Assembly: GCA_031275175.1 (NCBI GenBank)
Contig: JAISPD010000006.1
Location: forward strand, 1 to 64,000
From: Mycoplasmataceae bacterium
GTDB lineage: Bacteria; Bacillota_I; Bacilli_A; Mycoplasmatales; Mycoplasmoidaceae
Direction: 5' to 3'
DNA length: 64,000 bases
Shown: positions 1-10,097 of the stretch, piece after piece
How the letters are laid out: each line of letters begins with the position of its first letter
How positions within the stretch are numbered: position 1 is the first letter of the stretch
Notes under the pieces: generated by a model
The model's input: only the letters and a program-made list of their open reading frames with translations
What the model was told of the DNA's origin: nothing
The model's database searches: none
Translations under genes and position numbers: made by a program

Positions 1-118
1 GGAGTTGAAGTGTTAGCTTCGCTCCCTCGCAATCTATTTATCCCGCAAAAGGACTATACAGATTACTAGAATGATGACTCATTCCATGTGCTCCTCCTTT
101 CTGCGGAGCACATTACGG

Positions 119-221
119 ATTGGTTAGGAACCCTAACGTCTCCGCAATAAAATTATAGCAAGCAAATAAATTTGCAAAATTTCTTTTTTATTGTACCATT
201 ATATTGGTTAGGAACCTAACG
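119..221 (+). repeat. Left-end paired ATTGGTTAGG motifs
   Basis: Two near-identical copies of ATTGGTTAGGAACCTAACG lie at 119-138 (with one extra C) and 203-221. Each contains a short inverted repeat, GTTAGG/CCTAAC. The same ten-base core ATTGGTTAGG recurs twice at the other end of the accessory block, at 14247 and 14364. A 9-bp perfect hairpin (86-94 with 105-113) precedes the first copy. No coding sequence was seen from 1 to 481. Possible roles are recombination core sites or ends of an integrated element; this is inference from position only. Confidence 0.6.
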
Positions 222-233
222 GCTCACCTAAAA

Positions 234-264
234 AACACTCACAAATTAATGTGGGTGTTTTTGT
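234..264 (+). terminator. Rho-independent terminator
   Basis: A 10-bp stem (234-243 with 250-259, one G-T pair) around a short AT loop is followed by a T tract. It sits just after the second ATTGGTTAGG copy, the same arrangement seen at 14247-14298. Confidence 0.7.
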
Positions 265-335
265 TTAATAAGATTAGAGATTGCATTAAATTATAAAATG
301 TAATACAAAATACAATTTAGATTTATAAATAAAAA

Positions 336-366
336 CACGACACAGAGGTTGAAAACTTATGCCGTG
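336..366 (-). terminator. Terminator downstream of the coupling-protein gene
   Basis: Read on the minus strand, a 7-bp stem (CACGGCA with TGTCGTG) encloses a 17-nt loop and is followed by TTTTTATTT. It lies about 115 bp after the stop of the VirD4-like gene and probably ends the 6858-482 operon. Confidence 0.6.
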
Positions 367-424
367 CTAGTGCTTTGATGATCTAATGGACCAACAAGTC
401 TATAGTCAATCTGGCGAGACAGAT

Positions 425-474
425 TTGTGGCTATGGATAAAAGTTAAATTGACAAGTATTTTAACTAGCCACAA
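425..474 (-). other. Long two-part hairpin after the coupling-protein stop
   Basis: TTGTGGCTA (425-433) pairs with TAGCCACAA (466-474), and inside it AGTTAAA (442-448) pairs with TTTAACT (460-466). It starts 7 nt after the stop codon and has no T tract. It may protect the mRNA 3' end or help termination. Confidence 0.5.
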
Positions 475-481
475 CCTGAAT

Positions 482-2697
482 TTAATCAGGAATTTGTTTG
501 GGAGTAAATATCAGGCGAGCATCTTTTACATGATTAATGGATTTTTTAATATTAGACTTAAGTGATGGTTCACTATAAAAGTTTTGAATGTCAGCAAAAT
601 CAATTTTAATTGCACCTTTAAGTGGTACAAGTTTACCATCAGCGATTGTGGTAATAAGTGCATGATGATCATCTAACTGACGTATTTCACGGGGATGAAA
701 AATATATTGTTGTACTTCGCGAATTGATTTTTCGCCAGTGGCCACACCATCGGATTGTCGTTCAGTAAATTCAAATGCAGGATTGGTACCAATGATATTA
801 GCAATACTCTCTGCACCTTTATCCTCACGTAATCGGTGAATAATATAAGTGTTACAATTTCCGACAATTCGAGCTGCAAAGTTTTCGCCAACTTGCGTTA
901 AATTACTTAGTGTTTGAATGGCATAAACTGTTTGGAAGCCAAAAGAACGTCCCTGTTCGTGTAATTCTGCAATATCTTGAGTGGCAAAAGAACCGAATTC
1001 GTCAAAAATGCAAAGCAGGTTATTACCAGGGTTTTTAACTCGTACACTTGGTAAATTTTGTTTTAAGTCAGCAATTAACATTCTTGCCACTTGATTGGAT
1101 TGAGTTTTCAAAGAGGTAGTATCCAACGACATTAATAAAATTGTAGGTTCATCAGATTGGATGAATGATTTTAACGTAGTACCGTGGCCAGAAATGACTG
1201 GAGCAGTCAAGGAGTTAATGTTTCGTAGATTTCTGAAGGTAGTTTTAATTTGTCGTAAAGCTTTAGATTTATCATCATCTTTAGCTACATCTAAATAGTC
1301 CTGAAATAATCGCTTTAATTCTTGGTTTTGCATTTCGTTAACAATTTCATCCTCGCTAAGCTTTTTTAAATTTTGTCTTGCATATTTAATACCATTAAAC
1401 ATCTTATCGATTTGAATATTCAAATTTTGAAGATTATTACATCATGCATCGGGAATAGGTTTAGAAGCATTATCATCAACAGCATTTCAAGCTTCTTCAC
1501 GAAAAATACTAAATTTGGTTGCAATGGTATTATCTAACACAGCTTTTTTAATTTTATCTTTGAGATTAACATAAAAATTAAAACGTTTTTCTAATTCACT
1601 TTTTTCATTTTTTCTAAAATATTTATTGACTTCCAACACTTCTTGAATCTTTTCTAAAGCAGCAAATTCAAATAAATTATCTAAAGTAATGGTGTAATCA
1701 GTTTTATCATTACGACTATGATTATTTTGTTTATATATTAATATTTTCGTAATGAGATTGATACAGGCCATTTCATTATCTTTGTAATAAATGGCACCAG
1801 GAGTTGTTTCTTCAAGCAACGAATAACGGCCAATTTCCATTAACATCGAAGTCACACTATTAACGTCTTTATCTGCAAAGGGGTTATAGACAAATCTTTC
1901 ATTTTTTTCCAAATCAAATTTTGGTGATCAACATTTAAGCACATAATTATTATTTTTAGTTAATATTTTTAAATCATTAAATAATCCAATGTCCCCTTTA
2001 CCATTCACAATAATAATGTTTTCTTTTTTAGCAACACCGAATTTAATAAACAACTCTAACGTGTTAGTTTTACCCCACCAGTAACACCAAACACCATGGT
2101 GCCACGGTTTAAAACGTCCTGTGGGATACATATACCATGTTCTTTGTTAATGATGACACCAATACTTTCATTGATTTCACTGCTTTGTAATGTTTTTAAA
2201 TATTTTTCTACTACAGATTTTAACAATTCATAATCTGTAAAATATAAATACAGCTTATTAAATGATTTGTTCTTGTTATTTCTATTTTTAGCTTTTGATA
2301 AAATTTCAAAAAAATATTGTTTCTTAAATGCTTTTGCAAATTTATTTATACGAGAATTATTAATAATTAATGCAACAGGTATTAATAATAAAATACAAAA
2401 ATTAATATTTAATGCAAGCGCATAAACCACATACACTCAAATAACTTGTTTAAAAAGAACGATATTTAAAATACAAAAAATAAATGTACCAATAAAAATT
2501 AATGTTAAACAAAATCCAAAAAATAACAATAAGGATAATATTTTTTTATTATGAAATCTTTTATTAACAAGTGCCTGATAATAACAACGCGTTACTAATT
2601 TACCAATTAAAAAACCAATAAAAGTTGGCACTAATAAAACATAACCTATGTATACAATGATTTCATCAAATATATTTGATTGTTGATTATTTTCCAT
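482..2697 (-). pseudogene. VirD4/TraG-type coupling ATPase, frameshifted in Walker A
   Basis: This is a type IV coupling-protein homologue, an inner-membrane ATPase that feeds DNA to a conjugation channel. Read through TGA as Trp it would be about 738 residues. Three hydrophobic segments (about residues 10-35, 52-82 and 88-113) precede the P-loop near residue 207 (GVTGGGKTNT) and Walker B (LLCIFDEFGSFA) near residue 560. At about 2075 the run after GTTACTGGT has four G instead of the five needed, so upstream reading is in one frame and everything after GVTGG in another. That is a one-base deletion, a sequencing error or a recoding site. The ATG at 2697 overlaps the stop of the upstream exported-protein gene by 11 nt, so translation is probably coupled. 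Family assignment is firm, functionality is not. Confidence 0.8.
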
Positions 2698-4699
2698 CTT
2701 TAGACCCTTTGCTTGTAATATCTTTGGCAGTAATCCACATTCATATTTTTTTAAAAATATTTTTGCTAGATGTTTCAATTACAGCTGCGTTTTTGATAGG
2801 AGTATTTGATTTTGATTTGCGAATTTGTTGTAGCTCTTTTTTGGAAACAGCAAATTTATTAACAAATTCTTGTTCAGTTTTGGATACTTTATTTCTATTT
2901 TTATAATGTCAAAGTCAAAAAATTCCACTGGTACTAATTAATAACAATCCGACAATAATTGCAATAATGATGCCGGCAAAATTGATGGGTTTTGGTTTGA
3001 TATCATATTTGGAAACATAGACAGTAAATTCATCGCTCGCGACTGAATAAGCATCGTTATATGTTGAAGTTGCAATGATTTTGAGGGTAATGGTGTAATC
3101 ATCGACTGTATCGATTTGATTAATTTTTAAAAAGCCATCTTGATCAATGGTAATTCACTCTGGTATTTTAACAGAAGAAGATAATTTAAATGCTACGTCT
3201 TGGGAAATAATTTCGCCAGTAACTGAATTCACAGTCGCTGAGACTGGAGCAGTTGCGATAAATCCATCTCTTGGATCAACATACAATTCATTAATAGGTG
3301 TATCAGTTAATATTATGTTTTTAATTTTTGGTGCAGGGTTACCAGTAATGGTAATGGTTACTTCAGCTTTATTAACACTGATTAACTGATTTTTGTTTGA
3401 TATCGCAACAACATCAAAGATTTGCCCACTAGGATAAACTTCTCAAGTATTAGGCTTGATACATAAATATCCACCAACGTTCACATATAAAAAATTGGGA
3501 GCAATATTAGTTGTTTCGTGATAATAAATATTATAGGAAACTGAAATATCAGCACCAATAGGTTGAATTTGACAAACAAATGGTAAAGCAGCAATTTTGC
3601 TGTAACCGCTGACTGTAGATATGCTAGTGGAATAACCGTCTACAATAGTAATTTTGTTAGGGGAAATGTCTGGTATTGGCCAATTTGTAGACAACAAGAT
3701 TAATTTGTTGATCGTAATGTCATCTAATTGTTGCAAATAATCATCAGTATATTTGTCAGGCTGTGCGGCCTTTAATTTGGCTCATAAGGTGCCGCCATCA
3801 TAATCCATAATTGGATTTGTTTCACCATTCCAAGAAAATCAAAAATTTTTAAATGGATTTGTAGGTGTATTTAAATTAAGGTTTTGAGCGCAGATTAAAC
3901 AATTTTGAATATCACCCACACTATTTGTTATTTGTAAAATGTAATGAGTTTCAAATAATGATGAACTAATTACGCGTTTGGGCGATATCCCAGTGCTAGC
4001 ATTACTTACAGTTCATATTGGTGTAGTATTTTCAATATTATAATTTTCATCACCAGCGAACAATTCAAGTTGGATCATTTCTTTTGGTTCTGGTCATGTG
4101 AACCAAAAATCACCTCTTGTAAAGAATACACGATATACATTATCGTCTCCCAATGCCTGTCGCTGACTTACTTTAGATAATCACGTGGTTTCTTGCACCC
4201 CTTCATTAGAATAAATATCAATTTCATTATTAAATAAAGTAACTATGTGAAATACCCCGCTAACACTGGATACACTGCCACCTTCAATTGTTAAAGTGCA
4301 CCCAGTTGTAAAATTTTTGTCATCGATAATTTCTTTATATTCATTCCCTGCAATGGGTATTTCAGGATAATCATCAAATACAATGGTTTTTAAAACGGTT
4401 TTATTATCAATTCCCTTCATATCAACAGAAATAGAACCATTAGCATATATTTCAAAATTATTATTTTGAACAACAATGAAACAATTAGTAGCGTTATTAG
4501 CCACAATTTCAATTGAACCTCATGAAAACTCATGATAATCATATTGTTGATTTGTTGGAACGTCTGTTAAACTATTATTCTTTAACAAATAATCGTGAAT
4601 TGTAACTGAATTAGCATTGGATAAACATATTAAATTAGTAGATGCTAATCCGCCCATGACAATTTTATTTATTTTATAAAATCTAAATTTACTTATCAT
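2687..4699 (-). CDS. Exported protein with C-terminal membrane anchor
   Basis: The 670-residue product has a positively charged start and hydrophobic stretch (about residues 11-28). A long Thr/Asn/Ser-rich extracellular region follows, with repeated motifs of the kind found in cadherin/Ig-like beta domains. One strong transmembrane helix lies at about 572-596, before a basic cytoplasmic tail of some 75 residues. Its ATG overlaps the previous gene's stop (ATGATAA) and its own stop overlaps the VirD4-like start, so the three form a tightly coupled operon. No family was recognised. A role in cell contact or adhesion during transfer is inferred only from the context. Confidence 0.7.
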
Positions 4700-6858
4700 G
4701 TGAAAACTGCTCGATTTTCAATGGCTGTATTGAAATCTACATGAGACAACCATCCGCCAGCGTCATACCAATGTCCACCTTTTGCATATTTACTATATGC
4801 TGTCATAATGTTATTGTTTTGATCGCGAATTCAGACCGACATGCCAAAAGTACTACGTCCCTCATTACTATCTCTACCAGTTGCATCACCAGCATTGTAT
4901 TCATTAGCTAATGAAAGATTAGAATAAACAATTTGGGATTTTTTAGCACGATAGATCGTAAAGTAAGTTGCGTAGTAATTCCAAATGTAACGATGATATG
5001 ATACATCACAATAAGCTCAATCACCCCCATATTTAAAAGCATCAGACGATTGAATCGCATAAATAAATTTGTAAGATGAGTAATAATATTGAATGGTATT
5101 ATCGATTAATGTTTGTAATCCAGTTGGTAATACTACTTCACCACCAGAACTTATTGTTAAAACTGTTTGTTTATTATTAGTAGATCATAAACATCCAGCA
5201 ATAAAATCGTTAATGTTATTAATGTAAGTATGTGTATAAGAAAAAGTAGTGCTAATTTGTCCACCATTAGATTTTTTGTTATCACTACGTGTAGATGAAT
5301 TGTAAACACCTCAACTGGTGTTGCAACCATATCATCCACCTGTTGAAACATCACGAGTTAATGTGACATTTGCATATTTTTCCTGCGGTAAATATTTTGA
5401 CATATTGTCAGCAAAAGCTTGATTATTGATAACTAAAGAAGTTGATCTACCAGTCGCTAAACTGCCAGGTTCTAAAACAATGTTGGAATTAACAGTAATG
5501 CTTGTTAAATTTGTAGTATTTAAAAAACAATTCTTACCAATTTTTTCTAAATAATGCGGCAAAACAATTTGTTTCAGTCCACTAATATTTTCAAATAAAT
5601 TAGACGCCAAAGCTTTGATATTAACGCCATCAAACGAATCTGGTAAAGTTAAATTACCTTGTTGAGTGTTTAATCATGTAGCAAATTTAGGTTTTAACGA
5701 AACAATTGTTCCTGTGGTAGGATCAAAGTTATACATATCGTTGTTTAATGTATCCATAACAACGACCGTAACATCTTGCGAAATGTATGTATTAATATTT
5801 ACTTGACTACGTGCATACACTTGGAAAGTAGACGAAGTATACGTATGAATATTATTAGAATTAACATGCAAATAGCCGTAACTATCGATATTAATGTAAT
5901 TAGGATTATTGACAACATAATAATCTACCTGTGGATTAGGTATTAAAACACCATTTTTATCATAAGCTGACGCGATAAATGGCATTTGAGATGTTCATTG
6001 AGCATTGTAGTTAACGACGGCCTGATTAAAAGAATTACTAAATTTGAGACTGTCAATTTGTGTATCATCAGCCAATATTGTTATTTGTATATCGTCAGAT
6101 GTTAATGTATACATTGGATCGTCATTAGCAGTAGCCCTAATTTGAACGATTAAATTCTGTCCGGTTGGACATTCGCCTGTCGTATATAAATATCCATCAC
6201 TATTTATTTTTAAATATTGATTTACAACTACATCATTAGTAACTAATTCATAAGTGGCATTATTTGGACTTCATAAACCTCTGCGATCCTGAGTTTCAGC
6301 AATTCATGCTTTTTCAGCATAAGTATTACTCTTCATTTTAGACACTAATTGTGTTGAACCCATTTGATATCAACGCATACCAATGACATCGGTTGGTACA
6401 TATTCAAGATTCAATTTGAAAGTTAAAAAATTTTGTGACATTTTAATAGAATCTGGCGAAGCATTAGTATGAAATTCTGCTTGAACGCTAAAAGTTGCGC
6501 CGTCTAAATCTGGAGAACAACCTTTATCAATCACGATTTGGTTATGATAATTAACATAAATTTGTTGCGGTGCCGCTTCATGAGTTGTTTCGTTTACAAT
6601 CACTCACGTAATTTCATGACTTGCACTGGTTGGATGGCTGCTAATTTTAATTTCTTCTAGAGCAACGGTTTTGTCATTTGTTACAGCATTTATTTCAATT
6701 GGGCCACCAGACAAACTAATTTCGTCAGCGAACGATAATTTTTTATTATCGGGATTAGTTGCTTGCATAATACCAGAAACGGTGCCACCAATTAAGGAAC
6801 CTGCACCCACAACAGGCAAGCCATACATTAAAAAACCTTTAACTATTTTATAGTTCAT
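4693..6858 (-). CDS. Large exported protein with BspA-type leucine-rich repeats
   Basis: The 721-residue product has an N-terminal hydrophobic segment (about residues 8-31) that could be a signal anchor. Beta-rich regions follow, then a BspA-like LRR patch near residues 400-480 (LFENISGLKQIVLP, IGKNCFLNTTNLTSI). The C-terminal third is Tyr/Trp/Asn-rich. Trp is mostly TGA. It is the first gene of a three-gene operon ending in the coupling ATPase. The start is the ATG after the palindromic promoter at 6869-6888. BspA-type LRR proteins are usually surface adhesins; that this one binds host or recipient cells is inference. Confidence 0.7.
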
Positions 6859-6868
6859 GAGAGATTAT

Positions 6869-6888
6869 TATACCTAAATTAAAGTATA
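6869..6888 (-). promoter_or_regulatory. Palindromic promoter/operator, copy 1
   Basis: TATACCTAAATTAAAGTATA has TATAC/GTATA arms. On the minus strand it contains a TATACT -10 box, with a second TATAAT immediately downstream, 8 nt before the ATG at 6858. Similar 20-mers precede three other genes of the block (10098, 10910, 14195). Confidence 0.6.
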
Positions 6889-6891
6889 ATT

Positions 6892-7524
6892 TTATTTATT
6901 TTTTAAAATCTCAGATAATTCCATGTTACAAAATCTCTCTACTTTATTTTCGTCAATCAATTGCATATTAGCCTTTGAATAATTTATGTAATCTACTTCT
7001 CTTGAATATTTGATGTTTAAATATTGTTTTCAGAAGATTTTAGACTTACGTTCAAATTCTCTTTTTTCTATGTTTAAATTATGTAGCCATTCTCTAATTT
7101 CTGGAATTTTTTCGGTTTTTATTTCAATATTTGGATTAATGATTATTAAATATTTAGTCGGTACTTGAATAGGCTTAGTTAAAATTATTTTTCCTTTAAT
7201 TTTACCGTTATCTTCAACATAACCATAACGTTGATCGTTAAGTTTATCTTTAGTAGTTTTGTAAGAGCTTAATGGGAAGCACTTGTGCGAAGATTTGTTA
7301 CTATCGAAATCAAAAACTAGCGTTGGACGATAATACTTAGTTAAAATTTTTAAACCAGTTTTGCGATTTCTTATTTTTATTTGTTTATTTCAATGTGCGG
7401 TAGATATGTTTTGATCATTTGATGGATTTAAAAAAACATTTAAGCGATCAATATAATCATTACTGACATAAACAATTTCTAAAGTGGTAAAAACTTTCTC
7501 CCCAATTATCTTTTTTTGGTCCAT
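6892..7524 (-). CDS. ToxN/AbiQ-like protein (type III toxin candidate)
   Basis: The 210-residue product includes Trp at two TGA codons. Its N-terminus has the pattern of ToxN/AbiQ endoribonucleases (YVSNDYIDRL). Then come RPTLVFDF, and CFPLSSYK, which aligns with the catalytic PLTSPK of ToxN (Ser plus Lys two residues on). A following segment resembles the INLKFMIP region (IKGKIILTKPIQVP), and the C-terminus FCNMELSEIL resembles the conserved CxF..LE end. About 40 extra residues lie before the core. It sits behind a strong promoter and a roughly 110-nt structured leader, where a type III antitoxin RNA would be. Family assignment comes from remembered motifs and is tentative. Confidence 0.45.
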
Positions 7525-7529
7525 CTTAA

Positions 7530-7638
7530 TATTTTTCTTTAATGATGCATTTAACGAGATAACATCTATTGCTCGGGGTTTAACAAAATTACCCTAGACA
7601 TGTTCAAGTAACATGTACCTCCAACCTGGTGGTTGACA
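7530..7638 (-). ncRNA. Structured leader, candidate antitoxin RNA
   Basis: The transcribed leader of the ToxN-like gene contains consecutive hairpins: CAACC/GGTTG (7622-7635), a 7-bp perfect stem ACATGTT/AACATGT (7598-7616), a GGGT/ACCC-closed fold, and a GAG/CTC-closed fold near 7556-7574. Classical type III antitoxins are tandem repeats of pseudoknots. No clean tandem repeat is visible, so this is only a positional candidate. Confidence 0.35.
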
Positions 7639-7643
7639 CACAT

Positions 7644-7671
7644 ATGATAGCATATTTTACAAAAATGTCAA
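7644..7671 (-). promoter_or_regulatory. Promoter of the ToxN-like gene
   Basis: On the minus strand TTGACA (7666-7671) and TATCAT (7644-7649) are separated by 16 bp. This is the best consensus promoter in the accessory block, and the predicted start lies about 110 nt before the ATG. Confidence 0.65.
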
Positions 7672-7686
7672 GCAAGAAAAGAATAG

Positions 7687-7709
7687 AGCGTTATTCTCGT
7701 TTAAACGCT
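7687..7709. terminator. Hairpin between methyltransferase and ToxN-like gene
   Basis: AGCGTT (7687-7692) pairs with AACGCT (7704-7709). T-rich sequence follows on both strands, so it could terminate the methyltransferase transcript coming from 7786. The stretch 7710-7785 shows nothing else. Confidence 0.45.
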
Positions 7710-7785
7710 GTTTTTATGCGTTATTTTTTCCTACAAGTTTCTCTTTTTTAGGGGATTTAGTCATGTTTTGAGCTTGTTAGATTAG

Positions 7786-8532
7786 CTAATAACCCTGTTT
7801 TACGAGGAGATCAGACGGTTTTAACGGATAATTCACTGACTTAAGGCATTGTAGACGGGTAGATTTAGGTGTAATTGGTCAATTTGAGATGATTAATTCG
7901 GTTTTTCTACGCCCACCATGTCTTTTGCATGTGCCGCATGAATATTGCACTTCTATTTTGCTTATGTATCAATCTTTATATAAATTACGAATAAACTCAC
8001 AGTCGTTATAGCTAATTACAACTTTGATGCTAGAATCTAAACCTTTAAGATAGTTATGTAGCAGTTGATGATCCAAAGTATGTTGATATAAGCCTTTAAT
8101 GCCATAATACGGTGGATCAACGTAAACAATGCTATTAGGCGGAATTTGTACTTGGGAGTAATCTTGGTGCAGAATCATGCAAGATTTCAAAATTTGGTTA
8201 TATTGCGCAACTTTAGCAACTAATCCGTTACGTAATCTTGTTTGATAATAATCTAAAGCTAGTTTGGTCTTATTTTTGCCTAACCCCATATAGCTGGTCA
8301 AGTTTTTCTCAACATATTCCATTGTCAAAGGAAAAATATGATCATAATCATTAATAATTGTTTTACATCCCACCACGTTATGTACATTAACTCCTACGAT
8401 CCCACTACCAGAAAATAAATCCACAAATACAGAATTTTTATTTAAGTCGAATAATTTTATTAGTGTGTTTAACTTACGATATTTGCTGCCAACATATCGA
8501 ATAACCGGTTTAATTCGTTTGTTATCTTCCAT
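7786..8532 (-). CDS. Orphan D12-class N6-adenine DNA methyltransferase
   Basis: The 248-residue enzyme transfers methyl from S-adenosylmethionine to adenine N6 in DNA. RYVGSKYRKL begins the SAM-binding fold, FVDLFSGSGIVG (about residue 37) is motif I and VYVDPPYYG (about residue 138) is the catalytic DPPY motif. It continues through a TGA Trp codon near 7970, adding 61 residues to the apparent end. The C-terminus has a CxxC (YSCGTCKRHGG), possibly zinc-binding. Somewhat short for Dam/DpnM-like enzymes (about 270-280 residues). No restriction endonuclease is adjacent, so it may protect or mark the mobile element. Two tiny genes lie immediately upstream. Confidence 0.85.
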
Positions 8533-8554
8533 AATACTTATGTTTTTTCACTTC

Positions 8555-8668
8555 TTAGGATTTTATAATTTGGATGTAGAAATTGCCATCGTTTGTATAG
8601 GAAAATTTAAAACGTCAAAGTCCTGGTCTATTTTTTATCTGATAAATTTCTTGATCACTTAGTAACAT
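8555..8668 (-). CDS. 37-residue protein, coupled to next gene upstream
   Basis: A 37-residue basic/aromatic peptide (MLLSDQEIYQIKNRPGLWRF...), one Trp as TGA. Its ATG is 2 nt after the previous stop (TAGATATG), so it is translationally coupled. The stop is 22 nt before the methyltransferase start. No family recognised. Coupling and spacing are the evidence that it is real. Confidence 0.5.
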
Positions 8669-8670
8669 AT

Positions 8671-8784
8671 CTACTCTTTTATTTTCTTTTTAGTTTCTTG
8701 CAAAGCTTTGCCAACAGCTTGTTTAACAGCTGCAGCTAATTCGTTGAGGTTATTGAAACCACAATACTTATTTTCTTTCTTCAT
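8671..8784 (-). CDS. 37-residue helical protein with strong SD
   Basis: The sequence has a polar N-terminus and an Ala/Lys-rich amphipathic helix (ELAAAVKQAVGKALQETKKK). A very good Shine-Dalgarno (GAAAGGAG) lies 9 nt before the ATG, rare in this window. It heads a mini-operon with another 37-residue gene and the methyltransferase. The stem-conserved element at 8839-8913 lies in its leader. Function unknown; small anti-restriction, antitoxin or regulatory proteins are possibilities. Confidence 0.6.
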   Translation of the reverse strand: MKKENKYCGFNNLNELAAAVKQAVGKALQETKKKIKE

Positions 8785-8838
8785 AATATTTACTCCTTTC
8801 TTTTACCACGTCAGTGGGTCTTGCTATACAAAAACAAA

Positions 8839-8913
8839 TCGCGGACACTAAAAACCCGCGCTAACCGCGTTCTTTTGTATCCTTTTCTTTGTAAGAAACA
8901 GATATGGCCGCGA
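8839..8913 (-). repeat. Stem-conserved repeat, copy A
   Basis: An outer stem TCGCGG/CCGCGA (8839-8844, 8908-8913) encloses a small CGCG hairpin (8857-8869) and a GTATC...GATAT hairpin with an inner TTCTT/AAGAA. Copy B at 10973-11041 shares the inner sequence (GCGTTCTTTTGTATCCTTTT) but has different, still complementary, stem bases. On the minus strand the outer stem is followed by a T-rich tract. It lies about 55 nt upstream of the 8784 gene start. It could be a leader RNA, an attenuator or a DNA-level recognition site. Confidence 0.55.
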
Positions 8914-8997
8914 AAAGAAAACAACAGGGTTGAGCTTCCTAACAGTTTTAAGTTAGTGATTATAAATTTAGTAAAACACATTTGCTTTTGCATCACC

Positions 8998-9186
8998 CTA
9001 TTTCTCACACTCCCTAAGTACTAACTCACTCGCTACAAATCTCCCGGTGCCACCACCAAATCAAATCTGGTTTAGCTTACTGTCAACAAATCGTACATAA
9101 CATCGATCAACCTCACCCATCACGAATGTTATGATAACTTTGTGTCATTGCCTATTTAATAACATTTCTTTAACTATTTTTTCCAT
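8998..9186 (-). CDS. 62-residue hypothetical protein
   Basis: A small ORF with two TGA Trp codons (MEKIVKEMLLNRQWHKVI..., ending VLRECEK). Its ATG is 1 nt after the stop of the 9385 gene, with GGAG 4 nt before it, so it is coupled to that gene. The middle GEVDRCYVRFVDSKLNQIWFGGGTGRF looks like alternating beta strands. No family recognised. Confidence 0.55.
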
Positions 9187-9187
9187 G

Positions 9188-9385
9188 CTACTCCATATCA
9201 AAATCTTTCAAAGTTAATATTGGTCAATTTCGTTTTTTATATCAATGCTTGCACGTGTAAATTAATTGTTTATCTTTAGATTTTAATGCCTGAAAAAACA
9301 CTCAGTTGAATTCAAAGTGATCTAAATCTCTAAAATCAACAAGTTCGTCGATTCATTCATACTTATAAGTTTTTAATAATTTCAT
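9188..9385 (-). CDS. 65-residue hypothetical protein
   Basis: An acidic/aromatic small protein (starts MKLLKTYKYEWIDELVDF, contains YTCKHWYKKRNWPIL) with several TGA Trp codons. TTGGAG lies 9 nt before the ATG. It follows the LRR membrane-protein gene by 21 nt and is followed directly by the 62-residue gene. Its many TGA codons and good SD argue for a real gene. Function unknown. Confidence 0.55.
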
Positions 9386-9406
9386 AATTAAGCTCCAATT
9401 CTATTT

Positions 9407-10087
9407 TTACCTTTCGTTTGTCTCTTCATTTGATTGAAAAGCATCTTTTGGAAATTGATTCCAACCACTTGCATTACGATAATCATCTGCAAGATCATTA
9501 GTTTCTACAACTACCATCCCTTGATTTAATTCTTCTTGAGTATTAAATAAAGTTCCAGTTAATAAGTTAGTAGAATAATTTACAACATGAGTTGAGTGAA
9601 TGATGAGCATACAAAAATTAACATCAGACTCAAAACATGAAACACCTAATGTATTTAAAGTGAGTGGGAATTCAGCGACCTGTAAATTTGTCAGACCTAA
9701 AAATGCATTAGAATCAACATTCATTAAATGACAGTCATTCTCATAATTTATGTATTCTAAATTTTGGACAAAACTAAGGTTTGTTGTCACATTACTAAAA
9801 GCATTAGTGCTAATAGAAATAATGTTAGCGGGAATTGTTAACGTGTCATATTGACTATAATCTGCCTTTAATCCTTCAGCGCTAAGACCTTCTAGAATGT
9901 TGTTTTCTATTTTTAAATAACTTGACGGTATTGGTTTCTTGTCGTTGCCACCACCGCCTCCTGTGCACATTGCAAATAATCCACAGATTAAAAAAAAGAA
10001 TATGACTATTGGCCAGATTCACCAGTACTTAGCTAAATATGTTGATCACTTAGATTTATTAGAATTCGTTCCATCAAATACTTTCAT
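9407..10087 (-). CDS. Membrane-anchored leucine-rich-repeat protein
   Basis: The 226-residue product has a short cytoplasmic N-terminus and a Trp/Phe-rich transmembrane helix (about residues 19-42). A Gly-rich linker CTGGGGG follows, then a BspA-like LRR domain (TLTIPANIISISTNAF, VDSNAFLGLTNLQV, LNTLGVSCF). The start is the ATG at 10087, upstream of the later in-frame ATG at 9970, because the helix lies between the two. A TATAAT 6-8 nt before this ATG implies a leaderless transcript. Promoter and ATG neighbour the palindrome at 10098-10117. It is probably a surface-exposed binding protein. Confidence 0.65.
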
Positions 10088-10097
10088 GCATATATTA

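Noticed and set aside
86-113. Sequence CTCCTCCTTTCT looks like the 3' end of 16S rRNA.
   Set aside because: The preceding conserved rRNA sequence (GATCA and helix 45) is absent and the bases form a simple 9-bp hairpin instead.
137-147. ACGTCTCCGCA resembles the 3' end of tRNA-Ser(GCU), suggesting an attachment site.
   Set aside because: It is in inverted orientation relative to the tRNA and only about 10 bases; integration would leave a direct repeat.
8811-9024. ORFs on both strands of 65-67 codons.
   Set aside because: They overlap the stem-conserved element and the real small gene at 8998-9186; no start signals.
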